64,000 nt of DNA from Apricaphanius iberus. Lineage: Eukaryota; Chordata; Actinopteri; Cyprinodontiformes; Aphaniidae. This document shows, one piece after another, positions 11,853 to 24,271 of this stretch. The notes below the pieces were generated by a model that worked only from the letters and a program-made list of their open reading frames with translations, was not told where the DNA came from and did not search any database. Both the position numbers and the translations under genes were made by a program. Location: positions 1,426,001 to 1,490,000 of the forward strand of contig JAPXFQ010000203.1 of assembly GCA_028564705.1 (NCBI GenBank), given 5' to 3'. Numbering within the stretch: the stretch's first letter is position 1; each line of letters opens with the position of its first letter.

Positions 11853-14540
11853 CATTTCAGGCGAATTTATTAAAATGAAGTATTGCCAACATTAATGCAC
11901 AGGGATTATTTATTACATTTTAACAGGATCATGGTGTGCAAAGCTTGATTTAGGATCCCCACACGTTATTGTGACATTGTGGTGCAGCAGTTAAATTCCA
12001 CTGACTTGTTGTAATTAACAGCAACAAAATAGATCATTTCCGAATGATATGTGGCACCAGAACTAATCTTTGCATGCAGAAATTGTTGGATACTGAATAA
12101 TACATTTAGTAGATAATAACTGACTTTCACTGTCAGTCGGATTTTCATTTTGCCTTAGTTTTCCTCCTAAATGGTTTTGTCTCTATGCCCAGGTGTCAAA
12201 ATATGATATTTTTGGTAGTAGATTGAATTAATAGAGTTATTTTTTTAGGAGTTTATTGCACCTTCCTAAATGATTGGCAAAAATGGCAAAGATATGTAAA
12301 AAATATACATATGTATTGTAATATATACAAGTATTTCATAAAGTTGGCACATACATTATGGGGGGGGGGGGCTCTTTAAACTTGTCTTAATATAAGGTGG
12401 TTCTAGTTTGCAAAAAAAAAAAAACACGTGCGCCTTTTTAAAGAACACTGAATTAAGTGTCCAAAAAGCTGAAGGTACGTTTGAAAGAATCTATGTTTTG
12501 TGTAAAACAATTGTATTTAGAAATTGGCCAACAGTAGTCCAGATTCACAGTATCTGTACTCCAGATTCCTTAAAACACATACAATAGTTCTGTAGATCAA
12601 CTTCGGATCAGGAATCATCGCAGCATCCATATAAAGACACCTGTTAATGTGTAATTGTGGGTTAGAAGTGATCTTACAGCATCAAATTTGGAAAGAAACT
12701 TTGGGACAAAAACTCTAGGCGGATCCGTCTCGTCTCATTTTACCAAAGTCTAGTGTTTCAGTTACTTCTTATAAAGTTTGGCAAATAAGAAACTCTTTTG
12801 TCTCTGGTAATTTTCACAGCTCATTTCTTTCCCATTTTGAAGAATTGCCAAATGAAAAAAACTACCTTTGCTGACACACACTGAAACTTCAGTGACACTA
12901 GAATTGATGCATGACTAATTTCGCAGTTTTTAGACATTGAGTAGCAATCACAAAAACTCATAAATGAAAGTTAGCTTCTTCAACAGTTTTTAGTGTAATT
13001 TTTAGAATTGTTCTACAGTAACAGAAACATTTATTTTAAGGCTGTTTATACATCTTTTTTTTTGGCGTGCCAGCAAGTCAGCGGGGCTTTTTTTATGAAT
13101 ATTGATCTATACTTGTCAGTATTTTTCCCCCACTCAGTGTTTTGCAGACACGCTGGAACAACCGTACAGATGCCTGCCTAATGAAAATATAAAGAATGCA
13201 AGTGTATGCACCTTGATGACAGCATAGTGGTAATTTTGTGTGGACACCTTATCACATTGAGCAGAAAACATGCCTTTAATCTCGAAACATGCCTGGCTGG
13301 TGAAATGTGCCATTAGTTATATTGATGAGGGAGCATGATTTCATCCTCTAATTGGGAAGTGATATGAAGGAGGTCCTCAGAACAAATCTATTAGAAATGG
13401 TTCTGCTACACATCACACACAGGGCTACCTCATACGTCCTGCACTCTTTAGCCACACCTTCACTCTTTGATTTGAGACTAACTGTGTTGTGGACATTTTC
13501 CATGTTCTTTGTTACCAGTAAAAAAAGGATTGCTCCGAGGGTAATGGCTTTTGAACATGACGTTTATAGTTGCTTTGTTTGCTTGTGTGCCAGAAGAAAA
13601 GAGATCTATGAAAGGATGTGAAAGAGGAAAAGCAATCAAAAGTGTGGCCTTCACTCTTGCCATGCTGCTTCAAGAAAGACGACACAAGGCTGGGAGCTGC
13701 TGAAGTACCTGCAAACAGAGAAATATCCCTGTTCCTTTCCTCCTTTTCCTTTCAGCTGCAGAAATCCCCCTCTCTACCCAAAAATGTGAGTTTTATTCAG
13801 CATCCTTAATTTAAAGTAAGAAATACATAACCACCTGACACATATGACACATCTGCTGAAAAGTAAAAACTTTCACCCTGCTCATTCATGTTCACTGAAG
13901 CTGTTTGCACATAAACTAAAATGGGTCAAGTAGAATAGAGCTCTATGACGGTCCTTTTCAGATTCGAATCAAACTTTGCTGTTGCACCATGTTTTTTTTT
14001 TCTCTACTCCACAAATAAACTCATACAGCACACACAAATGAACTTTAATGTCTTTAAAGCCTACCTCTGCTCTTTGATATTGGCAGAGAAAGGTGTAAAA
14101 ATATACCGAGCTAACGCGTGGCGATAATAATAATAGATTTATGTATGTAGGGCGCAAAAGAAATGCCGAGCTGATGTCTGCTGCTGTCAGGTTGGTTTTC
14201 CTGTTGCGTCATTCACCGTGCCAGCCATGCAGCGGAGCCAAATGTTGAAGAGAGGCTCGACTTCTGGTACCCCGTGCCGCGTGATCTTCTTGTCAGGCAA
14301 ACAGATGTCTGAGCTCCACAGATTGTTGGATGTTTGTGAGCGAGAAAAATGAGTAAACAAGTTTAAATATTGCCCCTCCTTAATTTGATGCACAATGCAT
14401 CCTGACAGCTGATGCAGTTAAAGATCCAGTGCCATGTGTCAGGTCCTTTCTGTTCACATAGATAAGTAAGTTTGGTTGCATGTAGTTGACAATAACTATC
14501 CCCACTCAGGACAATGAATTGCTTAATTCTGCTGTTCCTG
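11853..14540. other. Gene desert, part 2
   Basis: No gene, RNA gene or clear mobile element is recognised. Sequence is AT-rich. Several windows of mixed composition (13180-13340, for instance) with low repetition may be conserved non-coding DNA, but this cannot be judged from one sequence. Confidence 0.45.
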
Positions 14541-15034
14541 TGTATTCATACCTCTCAAACTTTTTCATATTTTATCACATCACACCCACAAACAATGTGT
14601 TTTGGTTTAATTTCACATGATATATCAACAGAAACTGTAATTGTAAACCAGAAAGAAAAAGATACATAATTCCTGAAATGTTTGATATTTAAATGCATTA
14701 AAAAAGTGGATCTTGGATTTATTTGTAAACATATTTAATACCCCTCAACATATTCCAGCCCCAACAACTGGGTTGAGAAGGTGTCTAATAATAAAACAAG
14801 ATGTTGCATTATAAAACAACATCCCAAGATTTGAATCATCTTTCAGAGCTTAGATTTTGTGGAATTAAAGACCTGCAACTAATAGTTGTTAGAAAGCTCT
14901 AGCTCTCTTTTGATCTGTGTTACCTCTTGTGTAGAAGAGTGATTTATTGTACTTATCTGAGTTTTTGTTTTCTGATTTTGGTTAAACTAAAACATTCCCT
15001 TTCAAAGCAAACCACCAAAACCCACAAACCCACC

Positions 15035-15065
<31 letters not shown>

Positions 15066-16080
15066 ACACAAACACAAAAAAACAACACAAAAACCAAACC
15101 ACACCAACAACTTGTGTGTGTATATGTAGGAGGTGCTACACAACAGTTTTTTTTTTAGTCTGAGATGTGAAGCCAAAGTGTTGGTGAGCAGAAGGTACAA
15201 ATAAATGAAGAAACCTTTTCTACTACCCAAAGCCTGCAAGTGGTCTTATTATTCCTTTGATCACATTCCGTTCTGCCACAATAGTCATCCACCTAAATTG
15301 ACAGGCTGTATGTAAAGGAGATTAGTCAACGAAGCAGCTGGGAGGTCCAGAGTAACTCTGGAGGAGCTGCAGATATTAGCTTCAATGGTTAATCTATTTA
15401 GAAGACAACTATTGCACACTCTTCATTCTGGCCTTTAAGGGAGACTGACAAGAGGAAACTCATAAAATGCTCTACTTACAGACTGCTCCAAGCTATTTGT
15501 GCCACAATTTAATCACTAATGTAGGAAGGGGGAAAAAAGTTTTTTAAGAATCAAAGCTCTAGGCTGCAAAGGAGGGTGGTAGAAGTTCATTCCCAGATAG
15601 ACAAAGCATTTTTGAGTGGTTCTTATTTGGCATTCCTGGAGGGTCACCTGGGACCGGGGTTACTATGGTCCTAAGGAAGGCTGCAGATCTGGTTCTCAAC
15701 TGAAATGAGTATGAATCCAAAATGATCAGCATATGATTCAGGGAAACAGATAGGTGTTGGACTGACAGGTGAATTGTGGTAATCTTACTTGAGGAGGTGG
15801 TCCAGGTGGAGGAAAGTCCTTATCCCATTTAGCTTCTGTTGGATTTTAGTTTTGCAGGAGGAGTAGCTTATCGTTAAATAACTTATCCTTTGAAAGCTTT
15901 AGGTAAAGTTTAGATATATATCTTTGAAACATAGGGAGATAACATATACATAGAGCATTCAATATAGCTCAGGAAGAGTTCTATTTCCATTCATAGCGGA
16001 CCATACAGTATGTCATGTGACATCATGTAAAAAAGGTTCAAAGGGTGTATAAACTTTTTCAAGGGACCTTATTCTGACTC
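14541..16080 (+). mobile_element. Degenerate Tc1-like DNA transposon
   Basis: The left end resembles the terminal region of a common fish Tc1-like family (GTATTCATACCTCTCAAAC, then an ACTTTTTCATATTTTATCACAT-type stretch). Further in, pieces match the family's transposase-coding DNA in order: a helix-turn-helix part near 14800-14850, 'CCACCTAAATTGACAGG' near 15289, and 'AACTCTGGAGGAGCTGCAG' near 15354. The right end near 16050 has an ACTTTTTCAAGG remnant. An A-rich low-complexity insertion sits at about 15030-15100. Frames are broken throughout, so it is inactive. Family assignment is from recalled consensus patterns. Confidence 0.65.
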
Positions 16081-16639
16081 TATCTAACCTTTATTTTTTC
16101 GGTTCAATCATGCCGTCTTCGTTGATAAAAGACTACAAGTGAATGGAGTGTGTGTAATGTTGCAGCCGGCAGCGACTACAGAGGTAACATGAAGACTTGG
16201 AAGCATAAGTAAAACAGGGTTTATTGTGTTTGCTAAATTGCTGGACGGCTCCAGGGCTCACATTTAAAACATAACATCAGCAAACAAAAAACACATTAGA
16301 AAAGAGAGAAGCTGAGCAGGGTGCTTTAAGCAAAACCTGAAATTCAAGTTTTTGGCGAAGGCGACTGACCCAAATTTCCTGCCCCTTCTTCTCCTTAACA
16401 TGCTTCTGCGAGCTCGGGCCCCGGGGGTTGACGTATCCCTTACACTGGGATTGCCAGTGCATTTACATAGCATGGTTAATGAGAGATCACACCAGGAATG
16501 CGCTTTGAATATAAAGCTTCCTTGTGAAAAAAAAGAAATAATATAATGAGCGGGCGATTGATCCACACTCAAACAAGCCGGTTTGCTGAGTTAATACCAA
16601 AGGCAGATTATAGCTGGTGCCAAAAGTGCCCTGGCGTGC

Positions 16640-16800
16640 GACGCCTTTTGCTTAGAACATCCCCAAAGTTGTCATCACATTAGCACATGGTCAAGGACTA
16701 CATCCTACCAATGTCATAATCTGCTTTGCTGCACAATTAGCCTTCTATAATAAGGCAGCTGTCTGTCAGGCAGCGGGGAGTTTCACACGGGATGGATGGA
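16640..16800. promoter_or_regulatory. Candidate regulatory block
   Basis: Low-repeat sequence with ACAATTAG (homeodomain core), CAGCTG (E-box), and an inverted CTGTCTGTCAG-type core close together. It lies between sox21 and dct. Enhancer function is inferred only. Confidence 0.2.
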
Positions 16801-17439
16801 TCGCTTACTGCCAGTGTTATATAGCGTCTGAGGTTATTCTCTTTTCAAGTCATCACCAGTTTTATCTATAGGTGTGAATATGGTGACAACACGGAGGCTT
16901 GTTCTTCTTTATTGTTCCAAACATCTATTGCACTTTGATGAAGCCAGACGAAAGGAGGATAAGGGGATTGTGAGGAGGGGATGGGAGGTGGTTGATGAGA
17001 AGAGCACCCATGGCCAGGGCAGATGTGTTTTTACCTCAGAGAATCAGATGCTGCAGAAAGGTGAAACAGCAACTTTTCTGAATAAAATAATAGATAATTT
17101 TGTTGCAACAATGGTTCAGAAACTATGGCCAAGGGAACAAAATAGCAGGAAGGGGATGGAGTGGGGAAGGGGTTTGAAAAGAATAAGAAGAATTCAGTGC
17201 TGCTTCTTGCGAGGAAAAAGAAGAAGAAAAAAAAACATTGATGACACCCGGTTCCATTCTTCCGCTCTCCCCTTTCTCTGCTCCTCGCCTCGCAGCACGG
17301 CGGGCTAAGCTGGGAGCTGTAATGTCATTAAATTGCAAATGCTTTTTTTTTTCATTTCCGACACACACTGTTTACTTATCTGGCAAAAACATATGTTGGA
17401 AGGAATCCGTTAAATTCTGCCCATTGCCTTGGGTGAAAG

Positions 17440-17780
17440 TGCAATAGAAACGGGCCCACTGAGCTCCTTCTGTCGTCTCCTTTTAGCACTTTGCCTTATC
17501 TACAAGGCTGCTTAGCAGCAAACTGGCGAGTTCAATGAAAAATGAAGATACAGCGCAAGATTAGGGGGGAAGAACAGTGACGGGGGAGAAATGCTCGGAG
17601 AGAGGGTCATCCCATTGCAAATGATTTCACTCCTCTCCATCTGCATAAATGACTATTTTTAAGGCATCTCCAAGCGTCTGTATATTTTTCTCACTCTGCC
17701 ACACATTTAATTTCACGCCCCGTGTTCTGAATATGCTTAAATGCATATCTCTGATGCACCTTTAAGCCAGAGGAAAGAGG
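17440..17780. promoter_or_regulatory. Candidate regulatory block
   Basis: Low-repeat sequence containing TATGCTTAAATGCATAT near 17731, which holds POU/octamer-like half sites, plus a GATA core (TTATCT) near 17496 and a homeodomain-type TTTAATTT near 17706. Such clustering is typical of developmental enhancers. Conservation is untested. Confidence 0.25.
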
Positions 17781-18390
17781 ATGGGGGGACGGTGGGAAAG
17801 GGAGTGGGGAGGGCACGAAAGCAAAATTAAAGATAAAATGGTGTGATTTGCACTACAAGTCTATTACTTTATGGCATTTACATATAGTTTACCTCTGCAA
17901 TTCCAAGATTTTCTTCTACCAACCTCCTATCAGTACTTGTATAAATATGTATAAATCTTTGTTAAGGTGAAAAAAATAGAATTCCTTGCGTTGCACTGGA
18001 AAGTTTGAAGGGTGCACCTTCTTGCTTCAACTTCTATTTCACCCATAAGACTGTCAGCATATCTATTTGGAGGGTATTCTTTGCCTACCTGCCTCAAAAA
18101 ACGGCACAGACTTGAAGCACTTTAGTGCTTGAATCCCAGGTCAAGACTTGGCCTAATCTTGAGCGGAAAAGACCTAAGAGAAGCGATGAGTAGCAAAAGA
18201 ACAACAATGATGTAAGGCATGGAAATCGTCATAGAGGATGAATGTGCAAATCTGATAAAGTGCAGCTGTTGTGTTGTTCTGTGGTGGCAAAGAAAGTTGG
18301 AGTTGTGAATGAAACCCCCCCCCCCCTGCCCCTCCAACAACAGACAGAGGACGAAGGCTGTGGATTGGCCTGGGTATGAAAAGGAAGCAC

Positions 18391-18409
18391 AGAAAAAGAG
18401 GGAGAGAGG

Positions 18410-18461
<52 letters not shown>
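18391..18461. repeat. (GA)n microsatellite with purine-rich lead
   Basis: A pure AG tract of about 47 bases at 18415-18461 follows 24 bases of imperfect purine repeat. A C run at 18315-18326 lies just upstream. The tract creates artificial open frames on both strands with Arg/Glu or Ser/Leu repeats. Confidence 0.95.
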
Positions 18462-18463
<2 letters not shown>

Positions 18464-19539
18464 ATTCAGAGCACGATTCCTTTCCCTCATTGTCTGCCCG
18501 CTCAAATTTGAATATGGGCACTCAAAGAAGACAAGAAAAATGCTTCAGCCTCTCGCTTTGTTGGCCTTCTCTCTCCTCTTTTCTATTTGCAATTAAATGC
18601 ATTTCAAATGGAACAAATGTACAGAAAGCATTTCTGATAAGAAAGAATTCCATTGCCTTTAAACCTTCTTTGTATTGGCTTTGCAATTTCTAAGCACTCT
18701 CATTATGAGAGCAGCACAATCAAAACATATCTATGAATAGAGAATGCCAAACAACAAGTACTGTAAGTAGTGCCTTGTTGAAAATTAAATTGCGTTTAAA
18801 GGAGGATTTTTTTTTTCTATGTTACTTCCTGCTCAGGGAGTCTTATGTCTCTGTTTTGTTCCCTTGACAGGGAAACCTTGTGTCCCGAGCAGAATCACCC
18901 AAAACTGTCCCAAGCATAAGGATGAGATCAGTCAATTAGAATTAATGTCATCTGGTCATTTATGGCTAAAACACCCTCCATGTGTCATTGTTGTTCGCTT
19001 TGTGTTCAAAGCATCAGCTGCGGAAAAACAAACAAACCCCAATCTCATTCTCCAGACAGGGATTTTTATTTTTTGTATATTTTTTTTAAGGATTTGAACG
19101 CTGTAAATAACTCCAAACCCTCTCTTACGAGGTTTACCCCTGAAGCACTTTGTAACTTATCAGGGCTGCCTTGTGCCTCCTCTAATGCTTGCATTATGCT
19201 CAAATGTAAATCGGTAAGCTGCCAGAGCGGTGGGCGGGAATCACTGAAGAAAGAATCACTGAAGGGGTCTAGCCAGAGTTCTGATTGGGGCACAGAAAAA
19301 TAAACAGTATACTTTTTTTGTGTTTCTGAAGCGTTGCCGAACACAAATGTATCACAATGCTCTGTTAAAGTCACAAATAATTATAACGAAGCACAGAGTT
19401 TTCTGTTAATAAGTAAAATTGTGACACTTTCGCCTTTAGCAAATAATATCTGGCAAAGTTTGGCAAGTTGAGAATGTTTTTTTTTTCTAAATGCCAACAC
19501 TGTTATTAAAATAAAATCATTAATATATTCTAAGTGAAT

Positions 19540-19870
19540 GATGCCCAAGGGTCTGTTTTGTATTTTTTAATTTCCATCTCTAATAGTACAAGAGACTGAT
19601 TAGTAATTAGGACAGAACCATTTAAACGCATGTAATGAGCATTATAGGTTTCCCATATGCTCTGATGAAAACAGATAGCATCTCTGCCAATTTGAACGCA
19701 TGTTGACCTTTAATGGCAATTATTCTACAACACTCTCCTTCATGCTGCTTGTCCCCCAATGGGCATTACAGTGTAATGAAAATATCACAGGGATCTTCCA
19801 AATAATTTGCCTAAAGCATATTTTGCAGCATAACTATTAATCTTATTTAACAGTGAATAATTCTGAAGTG
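19540..19870. promoter_or_regulatory. Candidate regulatory block
   Basis: Non-repetitive sequence with several homeodomain-type cores (GGCAATTATT near 19715, AACTATTAATC near 19831), a SOX-like TTTGAACG and an E-box-like CATATG. It looks like conserved developmental non-coding DNA in composition; this is a visual judgement without an alignment. Confidence 0.25.
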
Positions 19871-20397
19871 GGTTTATATGTGCACAAAACTAGTGCAGAA
19901 GGATAGGTGGCCCCCAGATATTAATTTTGAGATGGATAGGAGTCTTAAAGAGGATTAAAACTCTATACAGGCAGCTCATTTCACATGGCTGCATAGAACC
20001 TAGCCTACTGTATATATGCTGTCATTCACTCCCTGGCATAGTTGAGATTTGAAATGGTGACAGTTAAAGTACAAAGATATCCAATCCTAGACTATTTCAT
20101 GGCGTATTTGGTGGAGGAAATGCAAACTGTTAAAGCCAGTCATTCCAGAGAGGCAGAGGATGACATACACAGCAACACTGCCCCCCTCCTATTGTGAACA
20201 GGTACTGCATTCACCCATATTTTAGTCATGCAGATGCATATTTATGTTCATAATAAAGAATAAATACAAACATATTAGTAATGCATCTTTCATATCAGCT
20301 CAATGTGAAATTACATTTTTTCCTAATAATGCTACAATAAAACATTTTTAACTACTAACTACTTCTGTATTTTTTTTATTATCAATGCCACAAAGTT

Positions 20398-20700
20398 TTA
20401 AAGGGGACATATTATGCCTCTTTTTAAACAGTTTATAATCAGTCTATGGTCTGTACAAAACATGTTAAGGAATTTCTTTGCACAAAATCACTCTCAATGA
20501 AGTGATCTCGCTGGCTCAATTCTTGACAATTTCAGTCGCTTTCAGAATGAGCTGTTTAGAATGTCACTATTATGAAAATTAGTGGTTGCAGCGTGTCCAC
20601 CTATCTGGTCACTAGGCTCGGGTTTGCCACACCTGTGAAGGGCAGGAAACTGGATTTGGTGGCCAGGTCTTCAGCAGTGAGGCCATGTATGCATATTCCT
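20398..20700. repeat. Dispersed-repeat fragment (GGGGACATATTATGC type)
   Basis: The segment begins with AAAGGGGACATATTATGCC, and a close relative, ATGGGGACATACCATGCAAA, occurs at 42865. Two separate copies of this start suggest a dispersed, probably non-autonomous element. Its far end is interrupted by the SINE at 20708. The superfamily is not determined. Confidence 0.35.
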
Positions 20701-20707
20701 GCTTAAT

Positions 20708-20998
20708 GGGGCGACCGTAGCTCAGGTAGGAGTTTGTTCCGTAACTGGTGGGTTGTTAGTTCAAACCTCCTTGGCCGTAGTGTCCTTGGGCAAGACACTT
20801 TACCCGACTTGCCTGCTGGTGGTGGTCAGAGGACCTGGTGGCGCCTGTGTGTACAGCAGCCTTGCTTCTGTCTTTGTGCCTCAGGGTAGCTGTGGCTACA
20901 ATGTACCTTAACATCATCAGCATGTAAACAACTGAATCTGGCTTAGTTGTCGTCTGACTGAAAAAGGGCTATACAAATTCAGGCCATTTACCATTTTT
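20708..20998 (+). mobile_element. tRNA-derived SINE
   Basis: The head GGGGCGACCGTAGCTCAGGT has a tRNA-like A box (TAGCTCAGGTAGGAG), followed at normal spacing by a B box (GTTAGTTCAAACCTC), the internal RNA polymerase III promoter of tRNA SINEs. The body includes TGGGCAAGACACTTTACCC and GGTGGTGGTCAGAGGACC, and the tail ends ACAAATTCAGGCCATTTACC. A diverged relative is at 41914-42165. It is a SINE, not a tRNA gene, because no acceptor stem or 3' tRNA end follows. Confidence 0.75.
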
Positions 20999-21203
20999 TG
21001 TTACATCACAATAGGGCACTTTTTCAAAATGCTTGTAGAAACACAAGATTTCTGTCAACAAAAACGTAACAAATAAATATATTTATAGAGGCAACAGAGA
21101 CCCAAATGGCTACACAAAAGGATTCAAAAATTGAAATTCACACGTCTGTTTCATTAATTACACAATTTTGTCATTGCTGTTGAATTATCAGTTATCAAAA
21201 ATC

Positions 21204-21206
<3 letters not shown>

Positions 21207-21237
<31 letters not shown>

Positions 21238-22022
21238 GTGTCCTGTCTAGCAGTATGCTACTCAGAATTGGTGTCTGAGTACCAAGTACAAGCCCAACAG
21301 TTTGATCTCTATATTGATTAATATTCAGAGTATTTTTATTTTTCCAGTTCAAGAGGATATTTTTCTTAGCGATGCATAAGGCGATGTAAAATAATTGCAT
21401 AGACTTTGTATCCATGGTAACTTCATCTATATTTCCCAGCAAGCAAACTCTGGGAGCAGGTGTGATATTACATTTCAGACACTTTGATAGATCTTCACAT
21501 ATCTGGTACCAATATTTCTTAACAGGTGGGCAGAACCAAAGAGCATGAATATAATTGTCTGGTAGATTGCTTGTACATTGTAAACAGGTATCAGACGGCG
21601 TATAACCCATCTTGAACATCCGTTGCCCTGTATAATGCACTCTATGAAGGATTTTATATTGTATTAATCGTAGATTAGGATTCTTAAGAAATTTGAAGGT
21701 TCTTAATGAAATTTGAGACCAGAGGTTTTGGTCTATTGAGATGACAAGTCCATCTCCCATTTTGAAATAGGAAGGGCTATTGATTCATCTATTCTATTTA
21801 ATGTTTTGTATATTTTAGATAGCAGTTTGGGAGGGTTAAGATTAAGGAAGTCTAAAACTTTTCCTGGAATTTGTAAATCAACTGTATTGAGCCTAAATTT
21901 ATTTTTTATAATTGATTTAATTTGTTGGTATTCTAAGAATTTATTCTTGTTAATTCCGAATTGTGTAACCAATGTATTAAAGGGGATAAAGTCTGTTCCA
22001 TCAAATATAAAAAATAAAATAT
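21207..22022 (-). mobile_element. 5'-truncated L1/Tx1-like LINE
   Basis: A minus-strand insertion carrying only the 3' end of a LINE. The coding part (21230-21760 and 21733-21972, shifted by one frame near 21755) shows the ORF2 C-terminal pattern: LIQYKILHRVHYTGQRMFKMGY, then CLQC, then HALWFC, a Cys/His motif of L1-clade elements. A run of about 25 T at 21207-21231 is the poly(A) tail read from the other strand. The same 15-bp sequence, AAAAATCTAATTTTT, flanks it at 21197-21211 and 22023-22037, a target-site duplication. Truncated, frameshifted and dead; the intact duplication suggests a fairly recent insertion. Confidence 0.85.
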
Positions 22023-22084
22023 AAAAATCTAATTTTTAGATTTCTCAATAAATCAGAGCAAACATAATTAATGATTATAGAGTA

Positions 22085-22700
22085 AACTGCAGGCAGGACA
22101 ACTTTTAGCTGAGCCTAAGCAGTCCTCAAATATGTCCTTGATGGAACAGTGTCAAGTAGAAAGCTATTTTTGAAAGAAAACTATAAGTGGTTCTAAGTAG
22201 CTACAAGCTATACATTGTATGCAAGCAAACAAACTTGTGAAGGAAGATGTTCTTATCAGACGGGATCAAAACAAGAATTTATGGCCTACATGCAAAACAC
22301 AAGATCCACTCAAACACATCATTCCTTCATTGTAATTTGGTAATGGCAGCATCATCCTATGGAAATGTTTGCCTTTACACTGAAAAGAGAAGTTGGTCAA
22401 TGTCGACAAGATAATGAATAGGGCAAATTGGAAGGTTAATCCTGGAGGAAAATCTCTAAGAGGCTGTAAAAGACTCCAACGGAACAACTCTAAACATTTA
22501 GTCAGATCAAATATGGAATCATTTAGATAAAACAACATTGATGTGTTTGAATGCCCAATGAATATTCAGAACTAAATCCAACTAAATGTCAGTGATAAAA
22601 GCTGTAAAGTGATGTAGCAGATGTTTTTCAGTTCAGTATGACTGCGCGATTTTAAAAAAAGAGAATGAGCCAATTTCAGACAATGCAAACCTCATGGCGA
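22085..22700 (+). mobile_element. Degenerate Tc1-like transposon fragment
   Basis: Pieces match, in order, the transposase region of the same Tc1-like family as at 14541: GATCCACTCAAACACATCATTCC, TAATGGCAGCATCATCCTATGG, GAAGTTGGTCAATG and AATCCTGGAGGAAAATCTC, as recalled from the family consensus. No open frame survives and no ends are visible, so limits are approximate. Confidence 0.6.
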
Positions 22701-22739
22701 TTAACCCCGAATGAACTGAAAAATGGACAAATGTTTGTG

Positions 22740-24071
22740 AAACACTTAAATTCAAATTTCTTTTTTATACTGGGTTAAATAAAAACAAAATATCAAGTTG
22801 TATAGTCAGATTTAAACCATTTAAATACAATTCAGTTTGAAACACTACAATTAAATTTAGCTCATCATAGAATGTAAACCTAACGTAAAAAATTTGTCTC
22901 TTAAAAGAAATTGTTCTGATGAATGTGTTATGAAGCTTTTTATTTTTAGATAATCTCATGACTATCTCATTGTAAAAACGTAAAACAGATTTACATTCAG
23001 TTTTGACGAAGCAGATAAATCTGTTTAGTTGTTTATTTCTATCTGGCTGTTTTCAAAATAAATTAACACATTTTTACAGACTTTAGTAGAAGACATGACT
23101 AAACACCAACAAGATCTGCATTCGCTTTTCTGTTGCGCTGGGTAACATTTGCTCTGGGCTGATTTAAAAGACTAATATGAATATGTATAAGAAATTGCCA
23201 AAAGCCCAGCAGCGCATGTTGAATAGCTCCTCAAGTTCCATTTCGTTAATGAAACAACCAGCAAAAACAGTGAAATTCGTACATTCAATTTGGATACAGA
23301 GAGCTGTTCTCCGGAAATGCAACTGAAGAGCCCTCAATTAAAAATGCAAAAGGCCTGTAATATCAAGGCAAGACATGTTACTGCTATAAAACATGTCCAG
23401 AGTGGTTTAAGTGTTAAGTGCAACACTCACCTGTTGTCAAAGAAAATGGAAACATTTCTGCCACCCATCTGTAGCTTTCTTTGAAAGACTCAATGGATTC
23501 AATAAAGGACGGATTCAATACTCAATAAGTACTCATTTAGAAATAGGTGGATTATCATGCACAGCCTAATGATGAACCAGAGATAGCTGAATAACTAAAA
23601 ATTCGCTTGAAGACCAGTCACAAAAGATTAAACAGGATTTAATCTATTATCTAATATGCAAACAAATTTTCCATGTTTTTTCATTCTCTTCTTTTTTCGA
23701 AGGAGCATATTGGCAGAGGTTTTGCGCCAATGTGCTGAATGTTAAGATCTTTTTATTACATATGCTTGAAAAGCTCAGAGCAGCAACACATTTAACTCTC
23801 ACCATTTCCTGTGTGCCATTATGTGCACCTATTATTTTCTGATGGCTCTCTGGCACCATCCTGTGTTTCAGTTGAAATAACAGATTCCAGAAGAAACCTT
23901 ACTGCAAATCTTAGGGAATTATTATTTTATTGGGGAAATGCAGCTCCGCAGCAGTACTTGTGCACTGCTAATTACCATGAGATAGAAGGCATGCAAAGGA
24001 ACTAGAGACTATAATGTTTAGACTTATTGTCCTGTTTAGACTTATGTTTCCCTCTTTCTACCAAAGAAACT
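22740..24071. other. Intergenic DNA between LINE remnants
   Basis: No gene is seen. Short frames (23290-23484, 23811-24005) have no family likeness. The stretch is AT-rich. The 23100-23480 part is less repetitive and could be regulatory, but has no distinctive motif cluster. Confidence 0.4.
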
Positions 24072-24271
24072 GAGCATTGCGCATGCGTTGGCGTCCAGAT
24101 GCCACCTGCCAAGTCCGGCTCTCTCACATGGTTTTAATTGGTTTTTAATTCTTTTTAATTGTTTGTTTTTTGTTTTCAAATTCTTTTCTTATGACTAGTT
24201 TTAACCGTTTTTAACTTTTAGCGAGTTATCTTTTATCAGTCGCGTTTTTACGGACTACTGTTTCTTTCATA

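Larger units (their letters stand above)
16081..20397. other. Gene desert, part 3
   Basis: No gene is supported. Frames such as 16874-17308 (144 codons, plus) show no domain. The interval is richer than average in low-repeat, mixed-composition blocks (16640-16800, 17440-17780, 19540-19870) that resemble vertebrate developmental regulatory DNA, plus the GA repeat at 18391-18461 and a twelve-C run at 18315-18326. Confidence 0.45.

Noticed and set aside
14982..15239. Phe/Cys-rich minus-strand frame of 85 codons
   Set aside because: It is the translation of an A-rich low-complexity tract within a Tc1-like remnant.
16874..17308. 144-codon plus-strand open frame
   Set aside because: Basic, low-complexity composition, no domain, no splice context and no neighbour gene; explained by purine-rich DNA.
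18122..18693. Long frames with Ser/Leu or Arg/Glu repeats on both strands
   Set aside because: Produced by the (GA)n microsatellite at 18391-18461.
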